This document shows, piece by piece, positions 41,381 to 53,298 of a DNA stretch of 64,000 nt. Below the pieces are notes generated by a model. It was not told where the DNA came from. It searched no databases and worked only from the letters and a program-made list of their open reading frames with translations. The stretch lies in NCBI GenBank assembly GCA_039105265.1, contig JAPFFF010000010.1:992001-1056000 (forward strand). Reading direction: 5' to 3'. This DNA comes from Tritrichomonas musculus (taxonomy: Eukaryota > Parabasalia > Tritrichomonadida > Tritrichomonadidae). Every line of letters begins with the position of its first letter. The stretch's first letter is position 1. The position numbers and the translations under genes are program-made.

Positions 41381-44300
41381 TAATTTAATTCATTTTCAGT
41401 TTCATATTCTGGTAAGCAAAGTTGATTAAAACATGTATGAGCAGTACATAATCTATCTTTGCTTCCACCTGGGCCTATTTGAATAGGTTTTCTATTTTTT
41501 TTTTATATATTCAACAAATCCATTGATTGGAACTTGAGAGGATCCTATCAAAAACAAAAGTAATTTAGCAAGTTGTTCATTATTCCATTTTTCAATTGCT
41601 TTGAAAAACAATTTAATTACTGAATGATTCTTATTATAGGGATATATATATTCTGTATTTTCTCATAAATCTTGGATATCAATTTCTGGAACTCCACAAA
41701 TGAGGAGATCAAGTTCATTTGGATGAATAATGAAATCAAATCCTTCACAAAATGCTGTTAATTGATCACAAATCGATTCTCTTAAATGATAATTGGTATA
41801 CAAGCTGACATACTCCATTTTATTTGCGCTCGTAACACTAATATTATTTCCATTTTCTTTTAATAGAATCGTTTTATACTCACCGTTTTCCTTAACATCA
41901 ATTGTGAAGTTTAGATTTAGAGATTCAACATCATTGTCAAGAAAATACTTCATTGATTTGTATATATTACCATCATAATCTTCAATGTCAAGAAGTTTTA
42001 TCTTACGATGAAGAATTTGTCTGCAAAATGACATAAATTCCTTCTATTAAAGCAAATCTATACAATTCAATTTCTGTTTCATCTAGTTTTTTAGGTGCTT
42101 TTTTTGATATATAACTATTGTTTTCAGTAGACATAAAGAGTGATTGTTTTACATCAAATATTTCTTTTATGATCAATGTGAACCATTCTCTCGTAAGTCC
42201 ACCAGCATCTATTCCATTTTCTCCTTTAAAATCTACCGAAATCTTGCCCATCCATTCATCATAAGTTCTGTTATGCAATTGTTCAAATGAATCATTAAAA
42301 AGGTTCTTATTTCGATTAACTGTAATGAATAGATATTCATAACTATAATGTCGAATATTCTTCTTGAAATGTGAGACGCGTTTTTCAAAACGGAGTAATT
42401 CTGGAAAATAAGAAAGAAAGTTCATTTTACCCACCATATTACCATTTTTCTCAATAATTTTACTAAGAACTCTTCGATGCTTTTCATATATTTCCCAAAA
42501 GATATCCATATTTTCAAGATTCTTTGATGCAGGCTCTAGTAGTAATTCATCATCTTTATCAGATTTTTCTGTCATATTTGGGTTTCTAGAATAAGAAAAA
42601 GAAAAGTTAATTTCTTTCGAATCTTTTGGAAACAAGAATTGGTATTCTAATTTTTCAGGAGCTAAAAAGTTCATTAATGAACAAATAAAATTAGAAAGAC
42701 GATTATTTGTAAAAGAACTTTGTTCATATTTTTGGAATATTTTATCAATAAATGGTCTTAATTCTGAAATTTTTGGTTTTAATAAATAAGGAATATCTTC
42801 AAAGAATGATTCAATGAAATCTATTGATGGATTAGTTTTTGAAATTTTATCCTCAAAGGTTTTAATGATAATAGGTAAAACTGACTCCATTTGTTTCATA
42901 TTTAATTTGGAACATAATTTTACGGTATATATATATATATATAACTGATAAAGCACTTTATTGATTCAGTTATTATTTTGTTCTTTGAATTCGTAAAATC
43001 ATCTTTATTTTGTTCTTTGAATTCGGAACTTCCATTTCAAATTGTTTATTTGATTGGTTTTATGTTCAAACTGAATCAATAAAGTGTTTTTCAAAAAACC
43101 TATCTTCTGACATAAACATTAAAAGATCAATAATCTTTTTCATGGTACTCAAAAAATTATTTTCATCTTTTTTATCTTCCATAAATCGATTTATTATATC
43201 TAGAACAGAAATAAAAGCTACTTCGTTTTGAGTAATTGAGCCAATTGCTGAATAGATTGTCTCTATAATTTGTTCGTTTTGAAAAGTACAAGAATTAGAA
43301 ACAAGATTTTGCAGTAATTCTTTTCTACAAAACTCTTCTAAGAAATAATCATTTATATCCATTTCTGAAATATCATTTTCAGCATTTTTTAATTTATTTC
43401 TTACTTTCATAAGAGGATATATCTCTTCATATGAATTCTTTTCATATTTCCTATTTCCAAAAATAAATGATACCCAAAATGATTTTACATTATTAATTGA
43501 TTTAAAATAATCATTTATATGTGTGATTGTTGAATTACTTTTTCGATCAGGTAAAGATATATTTTCAATTATATTAGGTAAAATTGTATAAAAGTTTTCA
43601 AAATATACTGAAAAAGGATTCTCAACTTTTTGCATTTCTTTAACAAGAATTGTATTGTCAACTGATAGTTCATTCAAAGTGTCGAAATAAAAATCAATTA
43701 TCCTATAGATTGTATTGAAATAATACTCTTTTATCTTATGAGAAATGTTTAATTTCATAAGTTCTAAAAGACCATCAATTAAATTGTATTTCATTGATAA
43801 AGACAATAAAACAGTTTTTACATTTTTTGTTTGAAAGAGGGAAATAAAAATCAAAGATAATGAAAGGAATTGCGATTCAGTAAATTGTTTGATATTCTCT
43901 AAATACCAAATAGCAAAGGCATTTATAACTGCTGTAGAATATAAAGTTGAATGAAGGAATAATTAATTGATAAATATTTGGATCATTGTCTTCAATTGTA
44001 TAGTAAAGAGTGAAATAATTAAGAGAATTAAGTAAAGATTTGAACATTATTCTCTTTTTAAACATGAAAAGGAATGGAAAGGAAGAAGCAATACTTTTTA
44101 AAAGAATAAATGCTTGATATCTGTCTTCCATATTTTCTTCATTCAAAGCTTTTTTAAATAAAAAATTAATCATATGAAATTCATCTCTCTTAGATTGAAA
44201 TTCAATATTTCCATAATCTGTCTTCCTTATTAAATTTTTGTTTGCGAATTATAAGTAAAACCATGAAGAGTGGCTTGTAAAAAGGCTTTCTCATATTTTT

Positions 44301-44985
44301 GGTATTCTGATTGAAAGGCTTCATGAAACTTTTTGATTTCAATACTTTGAAATCAACCTAAATATTCAAATAGAATTATCAGATAATCTCTTGCTAATGA
44401 TTCTTGTTCATCCATCATTAATTTAAATATTAAATGAAAATAGGAATCATTCTTTTCTGGTTGAGTATTATTTAATAAATTTGAAACAATATCCAAAAGG
44501 TTTTTAATAACTTCATAATCATATATTATTGATCCAAATAATTGAAATTTAATCTCATAAGGTATATATGGAATAATTTTTATCAATCCATCAGGTTGTA
44601 ATTTCAATAATAGTTCAAAATCTTGAAAATATTGATTTGGAAGAGAGTCAACAATCCTTTTTGGTGATAAATTTTGGATCATATTGCTTATTTTTGTTTT
44701 AGAAATATCTGGATGAGAATTGAGATAATTCTTCAATAAAATTGCTTCTTTTTTTTGTTATTTTATCAATGAAAAAATGTCAACAACAAAATTTGGTTCG
44801 AATTTGAGTTGAATTTTTTGGTCAAAAATAACAAAGCACTTGTTATTATTTTTGTTTATTTGATTGATAATTTGATTGTATGAATTTGAAATAAATGAAT
44901 TATAGTCATCAGTTAATTTAATTCGTCTTTCTAGGATTAACTGATGATATATTATCAGTGTTTGTATTTTCAACAGTCTTCCATT
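41381..44985 (-). pseudogene. HECT E3 ubiquitin ligase (HUWE1/TOM1 type), broken
   Basis: Minus-strand pieces in order: 44985-44353 (helical, in-frame stop TAA at 44758-44760), 44173-43877, 43854-43066, 42956-42003, and 42034 to the mariner border. The HECT domain begins near 42400 with LLRFEKRVSHFKKNIR, the FxxKRxxF signature of HUWE1/TOM1-type ligases. It continues with FEQLHNRTYDEWMGKISVDF, GENGIDAGGLTREWF, KIKLLDIEDYDGNIYKS, FCEGFDFIIHPNELDLLICG and the catalytic-cysteine motif TAHTCFNQLCLPEY at about 41405-41450. HECT ligases form a ubiquitin thioester on that cysteine. Breaks number at least six (stops and frame changes; about 20 residues seem missing near 42030). The region 42950-43090 is rearranged. 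The protein can no longer be made whole, although each part is well conserved, so loss is recent. Confidence 0.83.
42952..43087. repeat. Inverted repeat and short duplication inside the HECT pseudogene
   Basis: CACTTTATTGATTCAGTT (about 42953-42970) recurs inverted as AACTGAATCAATAAAGTG (about 43068-43086). Between them ATTTTGTTCTTTGAATTCG appears twice about 37 bases apart. This looks like a small template-switch or repair rearrangement. Confidence 0.7.
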
Positions 44986-45433
44986 GAATCAGCAAGAGAT
45001 TACGATTTCAAACATCATTGAAAGGATGCCGAGCATTTCATCCAAAAATGAATTGAATCACCTCAAGAATCTTTTGAATTACATGAAAAATATGAATTTA
45101 ACAATACCAGTCAATATTTGAGTATAATCAGTGAAGAAGAAGACTCAAATAATAAAGAAACTGAATTTATCATCAATCAAATTTAATTAAAATTTGATAT
45201 GAAATATTATTTAAAAATGTAATTACAAGATTTTGACGATATTTGATATCTAGATTGGTTATCTGATTATAAAATTGTTAAAATTATCAAAAAGCATGCT
45301 AATAATCAGTGTTTACAGGAATCGCAATTCGCAATTGCAGTAAAAATCGTAAAATAAAAATGTAACCACTTTCTTTTTGAAGAATGTTCAGTGACTTTTT
45401 TTTTTTTTTTAAAAAAAAAAAAATAGGGTGCTT
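44986..45433. other. Spacer with a possible plus-strand remnant
   Basis: Between 45000 and 45185 a plus-strand stretch has acidic protein-like composition (SQYLSIISEEEDSNNKETEF) with stops around it. No family is recognised. An A/T homopolymer region lies at 45397-45423. Confidence 0.35.
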
Positions 45434-45589
45434 TTCACTTTTTCCCACTTTTTCAAAAAAAAAGTTGATTTTTTTCTGAAAACATTTTTTATTATGCATT
45501 TTTGGAAAATCTTCACTTTTTCCCACTTTTTCAAAAAAAAAGTTGATTTTTTTCTGAAAACATTTTTTATTATGCATTTTTTTCAAAAA
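45434..45589. repeat. 78-bp tandem duplication at the arm's outer edge
   Basis: TTCACTTTTTCCCACTTTTT and the following bases occur twice, at 45434 and 45512. Only the inner copy has a partner in the right arm, so the outer copy arose after, or lies outside, the inverted duplication. Confidence 0.8.
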
Positions 45590-46372
45590 AAAAATAAAGT
45601 TATGCATTTTTTTAAATTTTTTAAAAAAATAGTTGAAAAATTTGGTTAGGCAATTTAGGTATTCATGGAGGAAAAATCCCCAAAAAATATATATTGATCA
45701 CTGTATGATGAAAGTTATAATGGCATAAATTTTATTCGAAAATTTCATTTCCACTCAAGATATCTAATTTGATTTCGATAAAGAGTTTCAATAAAAAGCT
45801 ACAAAAGTATGCAAACAATGCACAATCGTATTTCAATTCATTATTTATACTCTTATTAATCAATTCTTAAATTTGATAATTATCAATTTATTTCGAATAT
45901 TCGATATTTTTATTACTCTGTTTAAGTAATCCACTTTTCCGTTATATATAAGATTTTTCATCATATTTTACATACAATAACTCCAGTAAATGCTATGAAT
46001 TGCATTTTAAAATTTTTATATTTATCAATGATATCCAAAAATCCTCATAGATAATATACATAAATTTGTATTAAATATATATTAAATTAAATGTATATTT
46101 ATGTTATACTGCTTATACTTCTTTATTTTCTTTTTTCATCGAGGAAAAGCCGATAATCATTCATAAATATAAACGTATTATCAAACGCGCATTATGTAAA
46201 AATTCAAATATTTCTAAAATATGATGAGAAAAATAATATTAATTTTATGAAAAATGTAATTATTAAATTAAACTTTTCATTTTACGCAGAAAATAAACAG
46301 ATTTAAATAAAAAAGTATAAATTAAAAATGATTTTTTAAAAAATGCATTTTATTCATTATTTGCTCATTATG

Positions 46373-47166
46373 AATAAATTAATTATGATGATGACAATTG
46401 CAAAAAAGATGATAACTGAAGAGACGAAGAGGGAAAAAATGATGATGAAGATAGCGAAGAAAAAGAAGAAAAAGAAGAAGAAGACGATGATGATTGCATT
46501 GAAGAAGAAGAAGACGATGGTGATGAAGAAGAAGAAGACGATGGTGATGAAGAAGAAGAAGACGATGGTGATGAAGAAGAAGAAGACGATGGTGATGAAG
46601 AAGAAGAAGACGATGATGAAGAAGAAGATGGAGAAGAAGAAGAAGACGATGATCAAGATGATGATGAAGAAGAAGACGATGATGATGAAGAAGAAGACGA
46701 TGATGAAGAAGATGATGAAGAAGAAGACGATGCTGATGATGAAGTAGAAGAAGAAGAAGACGATAAAGAAGACGATGATGATGATGAAGATGGAGAAGAA
46801 GACAATGAAAAAACGATGATGATAATGATGAAGACGATGAAGAAGAAAACGATAAAGAAGACGATGATGAAGAAGAAGAAGAAGAAGAAGAAGAAGAAGA
46901 AGAAGATGATGATGAAGATGAAGAAGATAATGATGATGATGAAGATGGAGAAGAAGACGATGATGATGAAGATGATGATGAGGATGATGAAGAAGAAGAC
47001 GACGATGATGATGAAGATGAAGACGATAATGATGATATGGAGAAGAAGAAGAAGAATAAGACAATGATGATGGTGGAGAAGGAGAAGAAGAAGAAGACGA
47101 TAAAGAAGACGATGATGATGAAGATGGAGAAGAAGACAATGAAAAAACGATGATGATGATGATGAA

Positions 47167-47199
<33 letters not shown>

Positions 47200-47600
47200 G
47201 ATGGAGAAGAAGACGATGAAGAATACGATGATGATGATGATGAAGACGATGAAGACAATGAAGAAGAAGACGATAAAGAAGACAATGATGATGATGAAGA
47301 TGATGATGATGATGAAGATGATGATGATGATGAAGATGGAGAAGAAGACGATAATGGTGATGATGATGAAGAAGATGGAGAAGATGATGAAGAAGATGGA
47401 GAAGAAGAAGAAGATGATAGTAGAGAAGAAGAAGAAGACGATAATGATTGCATTGAAGAAAATGATGATGATGAAGAGGAAGAAGAAGAAAAAAAGGATC
47501 AGAGGAAGATGATTGAAATGAAAAAGAATACGATGGCAAAAGAGGAGAAAGAAAGATAATGATGATGACTATACTGATAAAGAAGAAAATAAAGAAATTT
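46373..47600. repeat. GAA/GAT/GAC trinucleotide array (left arm)
   Basis: About 1.2 kb of mixed GAA, GAT and GAC triplets with higher-order units such as GAAGAAGACGATGGTGAT repeated four or five times near 46510-46610. All long frames through it (Lys/Met-rich on plus, Ser/His/Leu/Ile-rich on minus) are simple repeat translations. The Asp/Glu frame is open over long parts but has no start and slips at GACAATGAAAAAACGATG blocks. Confidence 0.85.
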
Positions 47601-47932
47601 GGCAATGATAATAACTATTTAAGTATTTTTATGGCAAGTTGATTGTTATTATTAGCGCTTGAGATTGTTAACAGAGTTATTCAAGATATTAATCTGCAAT
47701 TATGTATTTGCTTCAAAATATATATAGCATTTTTATGTGATAAATTGATTTAAATTATCTATTTTAAAATATTTAAGATGGTATTGTTATCAATATATAG
47801 AGCATTTTGATATAAAAATGGCAATATCATACTGGCTGAAATGTGAGATGAAAATATGATCGAAAATGTAAGGGCGAATGTTTGATTATCATATTTTAAA
47901 TAAATATAGTAATATATCATTATGCTAATGTA

Positions 47933-47940
47933 TATATACT
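47933..47940. repeat. Left target-site duplication of hAT-2
   Basis: TATATACT, repeated at 50702-50709. The uninterrupted right arm has a single copy at the corresponding place (complement of about 52499-52506). Confidence 0.85.
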
Positions 47941-50701
47941 AGGTAAATATTTATTGCCAAAGAATAGGTAAATATTTATTGGCAATGAATCCATTATTTT
48001 GCTTGGCAATGCTTTTTGACTAATTATGAATTCAAAATTCTAAAATAAATCTTTTTTAACTAATATATTTTGGATTTAAAAAAGTTAAACTTTTTCATTG
48101 TATTTTATATAATTTATCTCACAATTTATTGATATAAACTAAACAAAAAAATTGGCTATTTTTTGTAAAAAATTCGCCTTTGGCAATGAAAAGTGGCAAT
48201 TTTGGCAAAAAAGTGGTGTAAAATCATAATTGTATAGTTTATGATGAGTTTTCAAAGAAACTACTTGGCAGTGAAATAAAATTTGATTATATTTTTATTG
48301 GCGCTTTAAAAGTTCACAAATTTTGTGATAGTCATTTTTTAAAAATATGTCAAAATAAATGAAAAAAATAGAAAATGAAAACAAATATGCTCTTCCACCT
48401 GGTTGCACTCAAATGGAAGTAAAATCGGATAGTCATATGCATTATATATGCCCTAAATTAGGTAGAAATGTTTTTATGGAACTATGTAGATGCAGTTATC
48501 ATGGAAGAAGATATCAATTAGTCCAACATTTAAAAAAAAACAGACATTTTTATAATATTCCTCGCGAACTTGATAAATTATTTCCAAAAAAACTATTAAT
48601 TGATAACAAAATTCAATCAACTGATGAAATTCAAATGACAATTATGAGAGCTTTAGCAATTTTTGCAGGATCATTAAATATACCTCTAACAAAGCAGTCA
48701 ATCCAAAAATGGAATCCTTTATTCACTTATTATTGGAAATTGGAGTTCAAATTCAAAAAAGCTTCCCAACTTTTTCATTAAATCCTTCTGACGTATTTAA
48801 AATGGAAAATGCTAATAATCTTAGAGACTATATTATGATTGCTGCAAAAGAAATCAAAGAAAGTTCTATTAGTTTATTTAAAGAAAAATATATTAATTTA
48901 GAATTTGATTCAGGAACGGTTAGCAAACTCAATGTTGTTCACTTTGTTATTTCAGTAACTGAAGATGATACAATAAAACCGTATTTATATAGATTAGTAA
49001 GAAATACCAACTTTGATTATACAGATTATTATATTTATACTGAAGAAATTGTAAATCAACTACTAGATTATAATATGAATGTAAGTTCAATAATAATTGA
49101 CAACTTAAGAGCTCAAACAAAAGGTATTGAATATTTCAGGCAAATTTCAGAAGATCCTCGTGTAAAAGGAATTCAAATTGTTCATTGTTTTTGTCATCTT
49201 ATGAGTTTAACATTTACAACAACGCTCAAATTAAATGCACATTTACAAAAACTTGTTAATGATGTAAAAAACATTATAACAATATTAAGAAAAGCAGACT
49301 CTGTTGTTTTCATAGGGAAAAAATGTCCATTAATTGTCGAAACTAGATGGATCTATATTTATGATGTCCTTGAATTCATTTTGGATAATAAAAATGATGT
49401 ATTAACCTTACTTTCAATTGAAAAATATCCAGTCGAAATGGATGAATTGGAACAATTGTTTAAACTTGTATTGCCATTGAGGCATTTTGTTGAAAAAATG
49501 GAATCAAACAGTTCAATAATCTGCGTTGCAAGATATATTAATGATATGGTTGTTTATTATTGACATGAAGATTTTCATTTAATCACAGACATTTTTCATG
49601 AATTATACACCGTTTTAATTGCTCGTATAAAAAGTAATAATTTTGATCTTGTTTTAACTGCATATTTTCTTTCAGCTGGAGGAAGAGCACATTTCCTTAT
49701 GAAAAACGTAAGTTCTGTATCACAGTACAATCCAAATGAAAAGATCTTTGAATATTCTTATTTAATGAGTGAAAAGGTTATATTAGAAAAAGAAAAACTA
49801 GACAACAATTCTAATATTCGACAGTTTTTAGATGATAGCATGCAAAATATAGACTCAGAAAATCAAAATGCAAATATTCTTGAATCAGATAATAATGAAA
49901 GTAATGAAGATTCGACTCTTCACCAAAATTTTAAAAACATTTACTCACATATTAAAAAAGTAAAGTTTGAATCAATATTAAATTTTAGTTTATTCGACGG
50001 CATGAATGAAATTGCAGAAAAATTTATTGTAAATCTCGCTTCAGATTTAAAAATTGAATATTCTGAAGAAGAAATTCATGACTTATTAGATGAATAGTCA
50101 CTTGGTCCAACATTAAATTTACCATTTCATTATGATTTGAAAAAATACAAGCCTGTTGACCTTTGGAAAAGAATTATAACTCATTCTCGTTGGAGAGTAT
50201 TAGGTAAACTAGGATTAAGAATAGTATCAATCGGCACATCAGAGGCTAATTGTGAACGCTTTATTTCTCGTCAGAGAGATGTCACTGGTATGCACGGAGC
50301 AAGGTTTAATTGTGATACAATGGAAGCTCGACTCCAAATTTATTCATCATCGCAATTAATCGAAATGAGAAACTACGATGAAGAACCTCCAAAGTAATAA
50401 GGAAATAATTAAATTTACCACTGGTCAATATTAATTGTTTCAAACAATTAATTTTTCTCTTTTTATTAATGAAAAATATAATTTTTTGTGAGAGTTCTTT
50501 TTGTCTGCATTTACTATTTGAGAGAATAAATTTTTCTGCCATTATAAATTGAGAGCATAATTTTTTTGATTTATATTTGTGAGATTTTATTTATGTCATT
50601 TTTTTTCTTTATCAATTTCATTATTCCTATATTTTTAAACGGCCTTTATTCAAAAAGTTCGTACCAATGAATTAAATTTGCTTGGCGAAAAAAGTATATA
50701 T
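47941..50701 (+). mobile_element. hAT-family transposon (hAT-2), inactive, 2.76 kb
   Basis: The borders are fixed by comparison with the right arm of the inverted duplication, which reads straight through the site: the left arm is interrupted after TATATACT and resumes with a second TATATACT. An 8-bp duplication fits hAT. Terminal inverted repeats are weak (AGGTAAATATTTATTGCCAA versus complement of the right end AATATATACTTTTTTCGCCA), sharing mainly GCCAA. GGCAA motifs cluster in both ends, many near 47960-48220. It contains a broken transposase at 48359-50397. Confidence 0.85.
48359..50397 (+). pseudogene. hAT-2 transposase, broken
   Basis: The frame from 48359 starts MKKIENENKYALPPGCTQ and carries a zinc-finger-like CPKLG...CRCSYHG...HLKKNRH. 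A one-base frame change near 48705 passes into a second frame that runs to 50397, interrupted by in-frame stops at 49561-49563 (TGA) and 50095-50097 (TAG). Transposase features are SSIIIDNLRAQTKGIEYF, IQIVHCFCHLMSL and ETRWIYIYDVLEF (the hAT TRW region). The C-terminal dimerisation motif GTSEANCERFISRQRDVTG is followed by NCDTMEARLQIYSSS. It is only distantly related to the hAT-1 transposase. Confidence 0.82.
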
Positions 50702-50792
50702 TATATACTTTACAATTATCCTATAAATGAATGAGATATCGATTCAAAACTGAATATAGATGCACAAAAATATTTTTAAAAAAGCAGTCTAG
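50702..50792 (+). repeat. Left arm, continuation past hAT-2
   Basis: TATATACTTTACAATTATCC to GCAGTCTAG is the reverse complement of about 52416-52506, the part of the right arm adjoining 52499. It is the rest of the original left arm, and its first eight bases are the duplicated hAT target. Confidence 0.88.
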
Positions 50793-52415
50793 ACTTTAAT
50801 ATTTATATAAGGCTATTTGATTTCATGTACCAATATATCATATTAAAATCTTCATTATTTTTTGATATAAAAATAAAAACTGCAAAATCCACTGATATTA
50901 ATGCAAATGAAGTCCTCAATGTTAGGACCATGAATAAGATTCTCTTTGGTTTGTGTGGAAGATATATGTTTATCTCTGTGAGTCAGTATATTTACGAGAT
51001 GCTATGATTTATAAACGATCATATTGAAGAAAACTCATATGCTAACGACGAAGAGATAGCAAAAATATTGAATACTTATCTCACTGTTGATGAAACAAAT
51101 GGGGATTTAGATATACTTAAAGGCAGAATTGAGACATTTGAGGCTGAGAATACGAGTTTAAAAACTACGATGGCCGTTTTTGAAGCCAGAATTGCAGCTC
51201 TTGAAGAGAAAAATGAACTTGTCAACCCAAATTTAATAGAATGTTGATTCATCACAGGTTCGGTCAATGTTGGAAAGTTATAGTGTACATAATAAATTAA
51301 TAAATAATATGCTAATTTATTCTATCCATATACTGAAACATATCAAAACAAAACTTCTAAAAATCCTAAAATTATGTATACTATAACTTTCCTCAACAAT
51401 TTATCTTAATAATGAGGCCTTTCTATTCACTAGTTCAAATACACAAATTAATGAAAACATAACTCATCTTTCCATAGCAAGTGCCATGCTTGATAGAGGT
51501 ATTGAAATGGTTGATAATGAAGATAATGAGATTATTTATGACGACTAGAAAAGTTAGAGTTTTTTTTTGTAGAAAACACAGTGATATCGTTGGTGTGGTT
51601 AGGTCTGGATGGCATTTTAGGAACAACCGCCTAACGTATACTACTTATTATACTTTTAGCAACAATGAAATTATAATAATTCTCGTTCGGCCACTTTTTG
51701 AAGGCCTAAAAACATTAAAATATTTTACTTAGCTTTTTCAATTAAAATAAAAATAAAAAAATTTTTGAGAGAAAATAAATATGTCATCAACTTTTTGTTT
51801 ACTTTTATAAGTTTGATAATTTTAGAGCAATTTCTTGTCCAGCTATATTCATACAACGGAAACGTAACGAATATAGGCAGAAGACTTCTACCTTCCATGT
51901 GCCTTAATGATATAGTCAGGTGTACCTTTTTGGCCGCAATGATTGGCACCACCTTTTCTGAAAGAGTGCCAATTATACGATTGGTAATCAGAAATACCTA
52001 TTTGATGTAAAATAACTTGTAAATGAGATCGTAAAGCATGCTCTTTGACATAACAAATTCCATCTCAAGAATAATTATTTTTTATTCAAAAAGTTTTAAA
52101 TTTTAATTATCTACTTATTTTGAATACATAGCAACGGACGGCCTTCAAAAAGTGTCCATGAGAATTGAAAATTTCCTCCATCACTTTTTGAGACGAAGTC
52201 TCAAAAAGTGATGGAGGAAATTTTCTAAATTATCTATAGTAGTTTAGTAGTGTAACTAGTATGGAACCTGACAAATTGTCAAAGGTGTCAACTCTGCTAA
52301 ATATGTAGATATTGTGTGAATTTGGCACTGTTGATATCAAATTCATTTGTATTAAAACATACCTGATATCTCCTTATCTGTTAATCATTTTTTTTCTCAA
52401 TGGAAATGCAAAAGC
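50793..52415. other. Central spacer of the inverted duplication, with coding remnants
   Basis: 1.6 kb. 51011-51246 (+) encodes, without a start, a stretch INDHIEENSYANDEEIAKIL followed by a short coiled coil (LKGRIETFEAENTSLKTT). About 51440-51548 (+) has another protein-like stretch (HLSIASAMLDRGIEMVDNED). Neither is recognised. AATTCTCGTTCGGCCACTTT (51678-) and the complement of 52138-52166 form a further inverted repeat, ending in the perfect hairpin at 52167-52225. Confidence 0.5.
52167..52225. repeat. Perfect 28-bp hairpin with 3-base loop
   Basis: The stem 52167-52194 (starts GAAAATTTCCTCCATCAC, ends TTTTTGAGAC) is followed by GAA and its exact complement 52198-52225. A related shorter hairpin with CTTTTTGAG lies at 63302-63324. 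Confidence 0.92.
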
Positions 52416-53265
52416 CTAGACTGCTTTTTTAAAAATATTTTTGTGCATCTATATTCAGTTTTGAATCGATATCTCATTCATTTATTGGATAATTGTAAAG
52501 TATATATACATTAGCATAATGATATATTACTATATTTATTTAAAATATGATAATCAAACATTCGCCCTTACATTTTCGATCATATTTTCATCTCACATTT
52601 CAGCCAGTATGATATTGCCATTTTTATATCAAAATGCTCTATATATTGATAACAATACCATCTTAAATATTTTAAAATAGATAATTTAAATCAATTTATC
52701 ACATAAAAATGCTATATATATTTTGAAGCAAATACATAATTGCAGATTAATATCTTGAATAACTCTGTTAACAATCTCAAGCGCTAATAATAACAATCAA
52801 CTTGCCATAAAAATACTTAAATAGTTATTATCATTGCCAAATTTCTTTATTTTCTTCTTTATCAGTATAGTCATCATCATTATCTTTCTTTCTCCTCTTT
52901 TGCCATCGTATTCTTTTTCATTTCAATCATCTTCCTCTGATCCTTTTTTTCTTCTTCTTCCTCTTCATCATCATCATTTTCTTCAATGCAATCATTATCG
53001 TCTTCTTCTTCTTCTCTACTATCATCTTCTTCTTCTTCTCCATCTTCTTCATCATCTTCTCCATCTTCTTCATCATCATCACCATTATCGTCTTCTTCTC
53101 CATCTTCATCATCATCATCATCTTCATCATCATCATTGTCTTCTTTATCGTCTTCTTCTTCATTGTCTTCATCGTCTTCATCATCATCATCATCGTTTTT
53201 TCATTGTCTTCTTCTCCATCTTCATCATCATCATCATCGTATTCTTCATCGTCTTCTTCTCCATC

Positions 53266-53298
<33 letters not shown>

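Larger units (their letters stand above)
45505..47940 (+). repeat. Left arm of a large inverted duplication
   Basis: The whole block is the reverse complement of about 52499-56300: 45590-46370 matches 55440-56215, the trinucleotide array matches in kind, and 47600-47940 matches 52499-52850, all with few substitutions. The two arms differ in length (2.4 versus 3.8 kb) only because the array is longer on the right. The match breaks at 47940, where hAT-2 was inserted, and resumes at 50702-50792. Confidence 0.92.

Noticed and set aside
45428-45649. 73- and 102-codon frames on both strands with internal duplication
   Set aside because: Produced by the 78-bp tandem duplication of A/T-rich sequence.
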